DNA of 64,000 nt from Streptomyces orinoci (GTDB lineage Bacteria > Actinomycetota > Actinomycetes > Streptomycetales > Streptomycetaceae), in contig NZ_PHNC01000035.1 of assembly GCF_003121295.1 (NCBI RefSeq), positions 173,994-237,993 on the forward strand. The letters run 5' to 3'. How positions within the stretch are numbered: the stretch's first letter is position 1; every line of letters starts with the position of its first letter. The notes beneath the pieces are model-generated. The model was not told where the DNA came from and ran no database searches. It saw only the letters and a program-made list of their open reading frames with translations. The position numbers and the translations under genes were made by a program. Positions 25,907-33,864 of this stretch are shown in pieces.

Positions 25907-26017
25907 CTAGCCGTGTTCAATACGCCCGGTCCCGCCGCAATCATCGCACTGATAGGTCAGCCCATCCCGGGTCACGTACCCGGAGCCGTTGCAGGTCGAA
26001 CACGGCGTCGAACCCAT
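25907..26017 (-). CDS. 36-residue CxxCxGxG mini-protein
   Basis: This short frame runs from an ATG at 26017, with an AGAAGGG site upstream, to a TAG at 25907. The protein consists almost entirely of two CxxCxGxG motifs, CSTCNGSGYV and CDDCGGTGRI, joined by a 13-residue hairpin. That is half of the DnaJ zinc-finger module (which has four motifs), standing alone. The next gene begins 11 bases downstream and also encodes a double CxxC protein. A free-standing zinc knuckle, perhaps an adaptor, is a reasonable guess; no function is claimed. Confidence 0.65.
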   Translation of the reverse strand: MGSTPCSTCNGSGYVTRDGLTYQCDDCGGTGRIEHG

Positions 26018-26152
26018 GGCGTTACCCTTCTGTGATCCGTTCATTTCTCCGCGCCGCAGGCGATCGGAGTCCCGCCGCCTGGATCGGACAACTCCGCGGA
26101 CAGCAAGCAGAGTTGCGGAACACCGCCGGGTTTGGCCAGCCGGCGCACCCCC

Positions 26153-27559
26153 TCAAAGGGCGAACTGTTCGCGCGGTACCGCGATCGTCGCGCGCAAGCC
26201 GTGGGGGCGGTTGGGGGCGTAGGACAAGGTCGCCCCGCCCGCGGTCAGGAGGGCGCGGGCGATGGAGAGGCCGAGGCCGGAGCCGGTGATGTTCTGGTGG
26301 CGGTTGCTGCGCCAGAAGCGGTCGCCGATGCGGGTGAGCTCCTCATCCGTCAGGCCGGGACCGCCATCGGCCACGGTGACGGTGACCCGCTCCCCGGCGA
26401 GCGCCACCACGACCTCCACCCGCCCGCCCTCCGGGCTGAACTTCAGCGCGTTGTCCAGCACCGCGTCCAGCGCGCTGGACAGCGCGATGGGGTCGGCCCA
26501 TCCCGTGGCCGCCGAGGGGCCGCGGAACTCCAGGGCCACCCGCTTCCGGGCGGCCACCGGCGCCCAGGCCCCCACCCGGTCGGTGACCAGCTCGGCGATG
26601 TCCGTCAGCCGCAGATCCGCCTCGCTGTGTTCGGCCAGGGCCAGGTCCAGCAGATCGTCCAGGACCCGGGCCAGCCGTTTGCCCTCGGTGCGCACCGAGG
26701 CGATCTCCTCATGCCCGTCGGGCAGGTCCAGGGCCAGCAGGTCGATCCTCAGCAGCAGCGCGGCCAGCGGATTGCGCAACTGGTGCGAGGCGTCGGCGAC
26801 AAAGGCGCGCTGCTGTTCCAGCACCTCCTCGACATGGTCGGCCATCTCGTTGAAGGAGCGGGCCAGACTGCGCAGTTCGGGCGGTCCGCTGTCCACCCCG
26901 ACCCGGGAGTTCATCCGGCCGTCGGCCATGGAGTGGGTGGCCGCGTCCAGGGTGCGTACCGGCCGCAGCACCCAGCCGGTGAGCCGTACCGCCGCCGCCA
27001 CGGCCAGCAGCATGGCGGCCGTCTCGCCCGCCGCCAGCAGCAGCCACTTGTGCAGGATGCGCGAACGCAGGGCGCCGGTGGGCGAGTCGGTGACCACCAC
27101 CGCGATCACATCGCCGTCCCGGATCACCGGTGAGGCGATGGTCAGCCGAGTGCGCCGCCAGGGCCACACCCGGGGCGGGTCATGGCTGCGGCGCCCGGCC
27201 AGCGCCTCCTCGAAGGCCCGCCGCCCCTCGCCGCGGTCCGGCACCGCCCAGCCCGCGGGGGCGACGGCCAGCGCGCCCCCGTCGCGGCGGAAGACCCCGG
27301 CCCTTATCCCATAGAGGCTCTGATAGCGGTCGAGTTCCTTCCGGAGGATGAACTGCCGCTCGTCGGTCTCGGCGGCCGCCTGGTAGGGCGGGGTGGCGAT
27401 GTACTGGGCGAGCGAGGCGAAGCGCGCGGTGTCGTCGATGCGGTCCACCACCACCCGGTTCTGGTCCACCGCCGCCATGCCCCCGGCCAGCGGGAAACCC
27501 AGGGCCAGCAGCACTCCGGCCATCAGCACGATCAGCAGCGGCAGCAGTCGGGCACGCAT
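26153..27559 (-). CDS. Two-component sensor histidine kinase
   Basis: The product is 468 residues. An N-terminal TM helix (LLPLLIVLMAGVLLALGF) is followed by an extracytoplasmic sensor of about 130 residues, a second TM segment (LLLAAGETAAMLLAVAAAV), and a HAMP domain (VLRPVRTLDAATHSMADGRM). The HisKA box is ADASHQLRNPLAALL, with the phospho-accepting His. The ATPase boxes are LDNALKFSPEGG, VADGGPGL and GSGLGLSIARALL. It follows its response regulator after 13 bases in the same operon. The signal is unknown; the divergent glu transporter and the TAXI protein are the neighbouring candidates. Confidence 0.93.
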   Translation of the reverse strand: MRARLLPLLIVLMAGVLLALGFPLAGGMAAVDQNRVVVDRIDDTARFASLAQYIATPPYQAAAETDERQFILRKELDRYQSLYGIRAGVFRRDGGALAVAPAGWAVPDRGEGRRAFEEALAGRRSHDPPRVWPWRRTRLTIASPVIRDGDVIAVVVTDSPTGALRSRILHKWLLLAAGETAAMLLAVAAAVRLTGWVLRPVRTLDAATHSMADGRMNSRVGVDSGPPELRSLARSFNEMADHVEEVLEQQRAFVADASHQLRNPLAALLLRIDLLALDLPDGHEEIASVRTEGKRLARVLDDLLDLALAEHSEADLRLTDIAELVTDRVGAWAPVAARKRVALEFRGPSAATGWADPIALSSALDAVLDNALKFSPEGGRVEVVVALAGERVTVTVADGGPGLTDEELTRIGDRFWRSNRHQNITGSGLGLSIARALLTAGGATLSYAPNRPHGLRATIAVPREQFAL

Positions 27560-27572
27560 GGTCCCAGGGCCC

Positions 27573-28280
27573 CTATGCCGCGGGGAGCATGATTTTGTAG
27601 CCCACCCCGCGCACCGTCTCTATCAGGGCCGGCATGCGCAGCTTGGAGCGCAGCGAGGCGATATGCACCTCCAGGGTGCGCCCGGTCCCCTCCCAACTGG
27701 TGCGCCACACCTCGCTGATGATCTGTTCCCGGCGGAACACCACCCCGGGGCGCTGGGCGAGCAGCGCCAGCAGGTCGAACTCCTTGCGGGTGAGCGGGAC
27801 GGTGACGCCGTCCACCGTCACCCGGCGGGTGGGCAGTTCAATGCTCAGCGGCCCCAGGCGCAGCGGCGGCGGGCTGGTGTCGCCGGGCTGTTCGGGACCG
27901 CCCTGGGCGGCCGGCGGGCGGCGCCGGGCCACCGCGTGGATCCGGGCCAGCAACTCCCCGGTGTCATAGGGCTTGACCACATAGTCGTCGGCACCCAGGT
28001 TGAGGCCATGGATCTTTGAGCGGGTATCGGCCCGCGCGGTGACCATGATGACCGGGGTGCCGGTGCGCTTGCGGATCCGTCCGCAGACCTCGAAGCCGTC
28101 CTGGTCGGGCAGGCCCAGATCGAGCAGCACCACACCGAACGGCGGTGCGGCGTCCGGCAGTAGCGCCCGCAGCGCCTCCTCGCCGCTGCGGGCGTGGGTG
28201 ACCGTGAAGCCGTGCCGGGACAGCACGGCGGACAGCGCCGCGGCGACATGGTCGTCATCCTCCACGAGCAGCAGTCTCAT
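27573..28280 (-). CDS. OmpR/PhoB-family response regulator
   Basis: The product is 235 residues from the ATG at 28280 (MRLLLVEDDDHVAAALSAVL). The receiver domain has the acidic pocket EDD, the phospho-acceptor in VVLLDLGLPDQDGF and the conserved Lys in DDYVVKPYDT. A winged-helix DNA-binding domain follows from about residue 140 (LTRKEFDLLALLAQRPG; RTLEVHIASLRSKL; ETVRGVGYKI). It is upstream of and co-transcribed with its kinase, and divergent from gluABCD across a 256-base gap, so control of the transporter is plausible. Confidence 0.95.
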   Translation of the reverse strand: MRLLLVEDDDHVAAALSAVLSRHGFTVTHARSGEEALRALLPDAAPPFGVVLLDLGLPDQDGFEVCGRIRKRTGTPVIMVTARADTRSKIHGLNLGADDYVVKPYDTGELLARIHAVARRRPPAAQGGPEQPGDTSPPPLRLGPLSIELPTRRVTVDGVTVPLTRKEFDLLALLAQRPGVVFRREQIISEVWRTSWEGTGRTLEVHIASLRSKLRMPALIETVRGVGYKIMLPAA

Positions 28281-28536
28281 CGGCCCTCCGCCCGGCTGCG
28301 TTGCACACCGCATCCACTCCGATACGGGGCGGTTACGTCAAGGGGCTCCAGCCCGCCGGGAGGCGTTTCGTTATTCAGCCGGTACTCCGGCTCCGCGCTC
28401 CTCGCGCCCCCTTCACACAGAGTGTCCGTTTGCAACCGTATCGTTATGCTCAATTTCAGCTCAGATGTAATGACGCTGGTTGTGGCGGCTCATTAGGGTT
28501 CCCTCTCAACCGAGGAGGACGGAGCGAGGGGCGCCG

Positions 28537-29298
28537 ATGAGCGAAGCACCGGCTGACAGCGCGGACGCGCTGGTCGTCCTGGACAAGGTCAACAAGCACT
28601 TCGGGGCGCTGCATGTGCTCCAGGACATCGATCTGACCATCGCCCGGGGTGAGGTGGTGGTGGTCATCGGACCCTCCGGTTCCGGTAAGTCCACGCTGTG
28701 CCGCACCATCAACCGGCTGGAGACCACCGACTCCGGGACCATCACCATCGACGGCCGGCCGCTGCCCCAGGAGGGGCGGGAACTGGCCAGGCTGCGCGCG
28801 GACGTTGGCATGGTCTTCCAGTCCTTCAACCTCTTCGCGCACAAGACCGTGCTGGAGAACGTCACCCTGGGCCAGGTCAAGGTCCGCAAGAAGGACCGTA
28901 AATCGGCCGAGGCCACCGCGCGCACCCTGCTGGACCGGGTGGGGGTGGGCGCCCAGGCGGAGAAGTACCCGGCGCAGCTCTCCGGCGGCCAGCAGCAGCG
29001 GGTGGCCATCGCCCGCGCGCTGGCCATGGACCCCAAGGTGATGCTCTTCGACGAGCCGACCTCGGCGCTGGACCCGGAGATGATCAATGAGGTGCTGGAG
29101 GTGATGCGGCAGCTCGCCCGGGACGGGATGACGATGGTCGTGGTCACCCATGAGATGGGCTTCGCCCGCTCCGCCGCGAACCGGGTGGTCTTCATGGCCG
29201 ACGGCCGGATCGTCGAGGAGGCCGCGCCGGAGCAGTTCTTCAGCAATCCGCGCAGCGACCGGGCGAAGGACTTCCTGTCCAAAATCCTGCACCACTAG
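28537..29298 (+). CDS. gluA: Glutamate ABC transporter ATP-binding protein
   Basis: The product is 253 residues from the ATG at 28537, with GAGGAGGACGGAG upstream. It carries Walker A GPSGSGKST, the ABC signature LSGGQQQR, Walker B VMLFDEPTSALD and the switch histidine in VVTHEMGF. It energises a polar amino-acid importer with GluC and GluD, fed by lipoprotein GluB. The symbol follows the gluABCD order known from Streptomyces and Corynebacterium; substrate preference (glutamate versus other polar amino acids) is not provable from sequence. Confidence 0.92.
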   Translation: MSEAPADSADALVVLDKVNKHFGALHVLQDIDLTIARGEVVVVIGPSGSGKSTLCRTINRLETTDSGTITIDGRPLPQEGRELARLRADVGMVFQSFNLFAHKTVLENVTLGQVKVRKKDRKSAEATARTLLDRVGVGAQAEKYPAQLSGGQQQRVAIARALAMDPKVMLFDEPTSALDPEMINEVLEVMRQLARDGMTMVVVTHEMGFARSAANRVVFMADGRIVEEAAPEQFFSNPRSDRAKDFLSKILHH

Positions 29299-29354
29299 CA
29301 CCACTAGAACCATCCGGTTTGGCCCACTCACCGCAGACGTAAAGGAAGTTCACC

Positions 29355-30275
29355 ATGAAGCTCCGCAAGACCGCCGCGGTGGGTGCCGTGGTGCTGGCGC
29401 TCTCCGTGACCGCGACCGCCTGCGGCAAGTCGGGCAGCCCCGATGAGGACAAGGACAAGCCCAAGAACGGCAGTTCGGCCCCGGCGGCGCCCGCCTACAA
29501 GGTGAACACCGCGGCCGATGTCAAGGGCTCGCCGGTCTTCGACCGGATCAAGGGCAAGACCATCACCATCGGCACCAAGGCCGACCAGCCCGGCCTGGGC
29601 TTCGAGAATCCCAGCACCAAGAAGCGCACCGGTTTCGATGTGGAGATCGCCCGGATGATCGCGGCCGATCTGGGCTTCGACGAGGACCACATCAAGTGGA
29701 AGACGGTGGTCTCCGCGGCCCGGGAGACCCAGATCGAGGCCGGCGGCGTGGATCTGTACGTCGGCACCTACACCATCAACGACGAGCGCAAGAAGCAGGT
29801 GGGCTTCGCCGGGCCCTACTACATCGCCGGGCAGGACCTGCTGGTGAAGCAGGACAGCTCCATCAAGGGGCCGGAGGACCTCAAGGGCAAGAAGGTCTGC
29901 TCGGCCACCGGTTCCACCCCGCTCAAGCGGATCAAGGAGCCCAAGTACGGGGTCGCCGAGGCCAAGGCGCAGGATGTCTACCAGCTGTGTGTGCAGCAGC
30001 TGGTCAACGGCCAGGTGGACGCGGTCACCACCGATGACGCCATCCTCAAGGGCTATGCGGCGCAGAACAAGGGCAAGCTGAAGGTGGTGGGCAAGCCCTT
30101 CTCCACCGAGCCCTATGGCGTGGGCCTGAAGAAGGACGACAAGGCGCTGCGCGAGGCGGTGAACAAGGCCATCGAGGCCCATGAGAAGAACGGCGACTGG
30201 AAGAAGGCCTATGACGCCACCCTGGGCCTGTCCGGCGCCGCCGCCCCCAACCCGCCCGCGGTGGACCGGTACTGA
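29355..30275 (+). CDS. gluB: Glutamate ABC transporter substrate-binding lipoprotein
   Basis: The product is 306 residues. The signal peptide is basic (MKLRKTAA) then hydrophobic, with a lipobox ending TATAC, so Cys23 should be lipidated. After a low-complexity linker, an SBP_bac_3 fold starts near residue 65 (GKTITIGTKADQPGLGFENP; GFDVEIARMIAADLGF). The ligand-binding arginine lies in VVSAARETQIEAGGVDLY. It is 56 bases downstream of gluA and lies before the permease genes. Confidence 0.92.
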   Translation: MKLRKTAAVGAVVLALSVTATACGKSGSPDEDKDKPKNGSSAPAAPAYKVNTAADVKGSPVFDRIKGKTITIGTKADQPGLGFENPSTKKRTGFDVEIARMIAADLGFDEDHIKWKTVVSAARETQIEAGGVDLYVGTYTINDERKKQVGFAGPYYIAGQDLLVKQDSSIKGPEDLKGKKVCSATGSTPLKRIKEPKYGVAEAKAQDVYQLCVQQLVNGQVDAVTTDDAILKGYAAQNKGKLKVVGKPFSTEPYGVGLKKDDKALREAVNKAIEAHEKNGDWKKAYDATLGLSGAAAPNPPAVDRY

Positions 30276-30296
30276 GCGCGGCAGCGGGGGCGTGAA

Positions 30297-30947
30297 GTGA
30301 ACGTACTCTCGGACAACTTCGCGGAGTTCCGCGAGGGTTTCCTCAAAACCGTCGAACTCACCGCCTACAGCGGGGTTCTGGCACTGCTGCTGGGCACCCT
30401 GATCGCCGCGTTCCGGGTCTCCCCGGTGCCCGCACTGCGCGCCTTCGGCACCGCCTGGGTGACGCTGCTGCGCAACACCCCGCTGGTGCTGCTGTTCCTC
30501 ACCGTCACCCTGGGGCTGCCCGCGCTGGGGCTCAAGGGCTGGGACGACTTCTGGCTGGCCGTACTGGCCCTGGGCAGTTACACCTCCGCGTTCATCTGTG
30601 AGGCCGTCCGCTCCGGCATCAACACCGTGCCGGTGGGGCAGGCCGAGGCGGCCCGCTCCATCGGCATGACCTTCGGCCAGACCCTGGGGCAGGTGGTGCT
30701 GCCCCAGGCGGTGCGCACCGCGATACCGCCCATCGGCAGCCTGATGATCGCGCTGGCCAAGAACACCGCCATCGCCTCCGGCTTCAATGTGGGCGAGCTG
30801 GCCTCGGTACAGAAGGGCCTCAACTCCGACCAGGGCTACAACATTTACGTGATCTTCCTCTGGATCGCCCTCTGCTACCTGATCATCACCTTCGCCATCA
30901 GCGGCCTGTTCCGGCTGCTGGAGAGCCGGCTGGCGGTGGTCCGGTGA
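30297..30947 (+). CDS. gluC: Glutamate ABC transporter permease, first subunit
   Basis: The product is 216 residues from a GTG with GGGGG upstream. It has about five TM helices with the HisM/GlnP-type start FLKTVELTAYSGVLALLLGT and the EAA loop EAARSIGMTFGQTLGQVVLP, which contacts the ATPase. Its stop overlaps the GTG start of gluD. It acts in the cytoplasmic membrane as a heterodimer with GluD. Confidence 0.92.
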   Translation: MNVLSDNFAEFREGFLKTVELTAYSGVLALLLGTLIAAFRVSPVPALRAFGTAWVTLLRNTPLVLLFLTVTLGLPALGLKGWDDFWLAVLALGSYTSAFICEAVRSGINTVPVGQAEAARSIGMTFGQTLGQVVLPQAVRTAIPPIGSLMIALAKNTAIASGFNVGELASVQKGLNSDQGYNIYVIFLWIALCYLIITFAISGLFRLLESRLAVVR

Positions 30948-31855
30948 GCGCGAGCGTGCTCTATGACGCCCCCGGCCCCAAGGCACGGACCCGCAACCGG
31001 ATTTACGGCGCGCTGTCCGTCCTGGGCATCCTGGGCCTGCTGGCCTTCATCATCCACCGGCTGGACGAGACGGGGCAGTTCCAGTCCGGGCTGTGGACGG
31101 CCTATGAATACACCGACACCCAGCACCGCATCCTGGACGGCCTGCTCACCACGCTGAAGACCTTCGCCATCGCCGGGGCGCTGTCCCTGGCGATGGGCGC
31201 CCTGCTGGCGGCCGGGCGGCTGTCGGAGCACCGGGCGGTGCGCTGGACCGCCACCGTGGTGGTGGAGTTCTTCCGCGCCATGCCGCTGCTGATCATGATT
31301 TTTCTGCTGTCCGCGGCGGTGTTCACCACCGAACCCATGTGGGCGCTGGTGTTCGGCCTGGTGCTCTACAACGGCTCGGTCCAGGCGGAGATCTTCCGCT
31401 CCGGCATCAACGCGGTGCCGCGCGGGCAGAGCGAGGCCGCCTACGCCCTGGGGCTGCGCAAGACCCAGGTGATGAGCGGCATTCTGGTGCCCCAGGCGGT
31501 GCGCTCCATGCTGCCGTCGATCATCAGCCAGCTGGTGGTCACCCTCAAGGACACCTCGCTGGGCTTCATCATCCTCTACGAGGAGCTGCTGTTCGTCGGC
31601 AAGGCCTTCGCCCAGCAGCTGACGCCGGTGAACGGCGTCTACGCCTTCATCCCCATGGTGATCGTCTTCGGCTCGATCTACATCCTGCTCTGCCTGGCCC
31701 TCTCCGGACTGGCCACCTGGGTCGAACGGCGCACCCAGCGCTCCCGCAAGGGCGCCCCGCCCCCGCTGGCCGCCACCGGGGCGGCCGTCATGGCCGATCC
31801 GGGGCACAGCGCCCCGGGCACCGGACCGGGCGGCTCCGGCGCGGACCCCTCCTAG
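30944..31855 (+). CDS. gluD: Glutamate ABC transporter permease, second subunit
   Basis: The product is 303 residues, starting at a GTG that overlaps gluC. The N-terminal extension and first helix precede a typical amino-acid permease domain (LTTLKTFAIAGALSLAMGAL), and the EAA loop is EAAYALGLRKTQVMSGILVP. A proline- and glycine-rich cytosolic tail of about 45 residues follows the last helix. The operon ends with a strong hairpin 25 bases downstream. Confidence 0.92.
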   Translation: MSASVLYDAPGPKARTRNRIYGALSVLGILGLLAFIIHRLDETGQFQSGLWTAYEYTDTQHRILDGLLTTLKTFAIAGALSLAMGALLAAGRLSEHRAVRWTATVVVEFFRAMPLLIMIFLLSAAVFTTEPMWALVFGLVLYNGSVQAEIFRSGINAVPRGQSEAAYALGLRKTQVMSGILVPQAVRSMLPSIISQLVVTLKDTSLGFIILYEELLFVGKAFAQQLTPVNGVYAFIPMVIVFGSIYILLCLALSGLATWVERRTQRSRKGAPPPLAATGAAVMADPGHSAPGTGPGGSGADPS

Positions 31856-31880
31856 TTCCCCGGCGTTCACCCGTAAGTGA

Positions 31881-31912
31881 CGCCCCGTCGGCCCGGCCCG
31901 GCCGACGGGGCG
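31881..31912 (+). terminator. Terminator of the gluABCD operon
   Basis: CGCCCCGTCGGCC at 31881-31893 pairs perfectly with 31900-31912 across a 6-base loop. It lies 25 bases after the gluD stop. There is no strong T-run, as is normal in this genome. Confidence 0.85.
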
Positions 31913-32023
31913 TACGCCACCGGCGCACCCCGCGGCGGCCTGCGATCACTTGACGCATGCGGTGGCAATGGGTTGCATACGTTCTGTGATCGAGCTGTTC
32001 CCTCCTCTCCGCCCGGGTGCGCC

Positions 32024-33676
32024 GTGGACCCCGTGATCGTCATCGGGGCCGGCCCGGCCGGTCTCGCACTGGCCCTGGGGCTGGCCCGCCGTCAGGTGCC
32101 CGTGATCGTCCTGGACGAGACCCCGGACGAGGATCCGGGACCGGGCGAACGGCGCCCGGCGCGCACCACGGTGCTGCGGCCGGACACCCTGGGCACGCTG
32201 GAGCGGCTGGGCTTCACCGCCCCCGGGGACGCCCGCTGGACGGCCTGGCGCACCATGCACCGCCGTTCGCTGCTGACCCGGGTGGAGTTCGGCGAGGCCG
32301 AGCCCTCCCCGGCCCACCTCCCCCAGCACACCCTGACCACGGGGCTGCGGGCGGCGCTGGCGGGCGCGGAGGGCGCCCGGATCGTCCCCGGCGCCCGGCT
32401 GACCCTGCTGCGGCAGGACGCCACCGGGGTCACCGTGCACACCCGGGGCGGCAACCAGGAGACCTGGCGGGCGAGTTACCTCATCGGCTGTGACGGCGCC
32501 CGCTCGGTGGTCCGCAAGCTGCTGGGGGCCCGCTTCCCGGGCCGTACCGCGGTGGAGCGGTACGCGGTGGCGGCGCTGCGCGCCCAACTGCCCTGGCCCG
32601 GCGAGGCGGTGCTGCACCGCTCCCCCGCCCGGGGCCGGGAGGTGACGGCGCGTCCGCTGCCGGACGGGGTGTGGCGGCTGGACTGGCCGCTGCCGCCGGA
32701 CGGCGAACTGGTCACCCCCCAGGCCCTGCTGGGCCTGGTCACCGACTCGCTGACCGGGTGGTGCGGCGAACTGCCGCCCTATGAGCTGCTGGACACCGGA
32801 GTGCACACCGTGCACCACCGGCTGGCCCGCCGCTGGCGCAGCGGGCGGGTGTTCCTGGCCGGGGACGCCGCCCGGCTGCTGGGCTCGCTGGGAGTGGACG
32901 GGGTGGACGAGGGGCTGCGGGACGCGGCCAACCTCGCCTGGAAGCTGGCGCTGGCCTGGCACCATGGCGCCTCGGAGACCCTGCTGGACAGCTACCAGGC
33001 CGAGCGCCGCACCGCGGCCGGGCGGCGGCTGCGGGCGGCGGACCGGGCGCTGCCCGCGGTGCGCGGTGACGGCGGCTGGCGCACGGTACGGCGCGCGGTG
33101 GTGCCCGGCACGGCGCGCGCCCATGATCTGCTGCTCTCCGAGGCCCACTTGGGGCGCGGGGCGCTGGCCGCGCCCTCGGTGTACGACCGTACGCCGCTGG
33201 CCCCCGGCGCCGGGCCGGCCGGCTCGGTGGCGGTGGACACCGAGGTGGGCGCCCGGGTGCTCAATGTCCCGGTGACCGCGCCGGACGGCTCCGCCGCCCG
33301 GCTGCACGACCGCCTCGACGGCGATCTGCTGGTGGTGCTGATCGCTCCCGGCACGGGGGTGTGGGAACGGCGGCACTGGATGGGCGCCGGGCTGATGCCC
33401 TCGCTGGCGGCGGCCATCGGGGCGCTTCCGGTACGGGCGGAACTGCTGGTGGCGGAGAGCTATCCGGGGGCGGCGGCACACACGGTGCTGATGGTGCGGC
33501 CGGACGGCCATCTGGTGGCGGCGCTGTCCGGGGTGCGGCCCGCGGAGCTCTACGCCTGCGCCGACGCGGTGCGCGGTGGCGCGGCCGGTGCGGTACGCCC
33601 GGCCGAGGAGCGGGCCGTGGACCGGGCACCGGCGCTGCGCGCGGAGGAAGCCGGTGAGGCTACGGCCAAGCGTTGA
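32024..33676 (+). CDS. FAD-dependent aromatic-ring monooxygenase (PheA/TfdB type)
   Basis: The product is 550 residues from a GTG at 32024, chosen because it places the dinucleotide-binding motif VIVIGAGPAGLALALGLARR at the extreme N-terminus. The second FAD motif is LIGCDGARSVVRKLLG, and the third, FLAGDAARLLGSLGVDGVDE, is normally GDAAHxxxPxxGxGxN. The loss of the His-Pro and the distal Asn makes this motif divergent. A thioredoxin-like C-terminal domain follows (residues about 415-510). Substrates of this group are usually phenols or polyketides; none is indicated here. It is a single gene between the glu operon and the Cys leader. Confidence 0.8.
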   Translation: MDPVIVIGAGPAGLALALGLARRQVPVIVLDETPDEDPGPGERRPARTTVLRPDTLGTLERLGFTAPGDARWTAWRTMHRRSLLTRVEFGEAEPSPAHLPQHTLTTGLRAALAGAEGARIVPGARLTLLRQDATGVTVHTRGGNQETWRASYLIGCDGARSVVRKLLGARFPGRTAVERYAVAALRAQLPWPGEAVLHRSPARGREVTARPLPDGVWRLDWPLPPDGELVTPQALLGLVTDSLTGWCGELPPYELLDTGVHTVHHRLARRWRSGRVFLAGDAARLLGSLGVDGVDEGLRDAANLAWKLALAWHHGASETLLDSYQAERRTAAGRRLRAADRALPAVRGDGGWRTVRRAVVPGTARAHDLLLSEAHLGRGALAAPSVYDRTPLAPGAGPAGSVAVDTEVGARVLNVPVTAPDGSAARLHDRLDGDLLVVLIAPGTGVWERRHWMGAGLMPSLAAAIGALPVRAELLVAESYPGAAAHTVLMVRPDGHLVAALSGVRPAELYACADAVRGGAAGAVRPAEERAVDRAPALRAEEAGEATAKR

Positions 33677-33709
33677 CCGGCCCTTGGCCGGGGTGGTTGA
33701 CTCCGGGCC

Positions 33710-33796
33710 ATGACTGACGGCGGTGCGCGGTTCTGGCGGAGGGTCCATCTGGACCTGCTCCGCTACGCGGGCTGCCGCTGTTGTCCGTCCTGCTGA
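33710..33796 (+). CDS. Cysteine-rich leader peptide upstream of cysteine dioxygenase
   Basis: This is a 28-codon frame from the ATG at 33710 to a TGA. Its second half is VHLDLLRYAGCRCCPSC, with four cysteines in the last seven residues. Short upstream frames with clustered Cys codons before sulfur-metabolism genes are known in actinobacteria, where ribosome behaviour at those codons reports cysteine supply (described in mycobacteria). The gene downstream, after 68 bases, encodes a cysteine dioxygenase. The ribosome-binding site is weak (GGGGTGG at some distance). The peptide itself is probably not a functional product. Confidence 0.75.
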   Translation: MTDGGARFWRRVHLDLLRYAGCRCCPSC

Positions 33797-33859
33797 TCCG
33801 CATATTCCCCCGCGCGGCCGGGAGTTGGCGCCGCGCGCCCTCGCGATCATCCAGGACGG
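33785..33859 (+). promoter_or_regulatory. Predicted cysteine-responsive translational attenuator
   Basis: CCGTCCTG at 33785-33792, the Pro-Ser-Cys end of the leader frame, is perfectly complementary to CAGGACGG at 33852-33859, which is the ribosome-binding region of the dioxygenase gene. GATC at 33795-33798 can extend the pairing with GATC at 33845-33848. Between them, CGCGCGGC at 33811-33818 pairs with GCCGCGCG at 33830-33837. A ribosome held on the Cys codons at 33773-33784 would cover the first arm and free the start site. The structure is seen in the sequence; the regulatory logic is inferred. Confidence 0.6.
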
Positions 33860-33864
33860 TTCTG

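Noticed and set aside
28281..28536. Riboswitch or attenuator before gluA
   Set aside because: The gap holds divergent promoters and a ribosome-binding site; no convincing structured element or leader peptide was seen.
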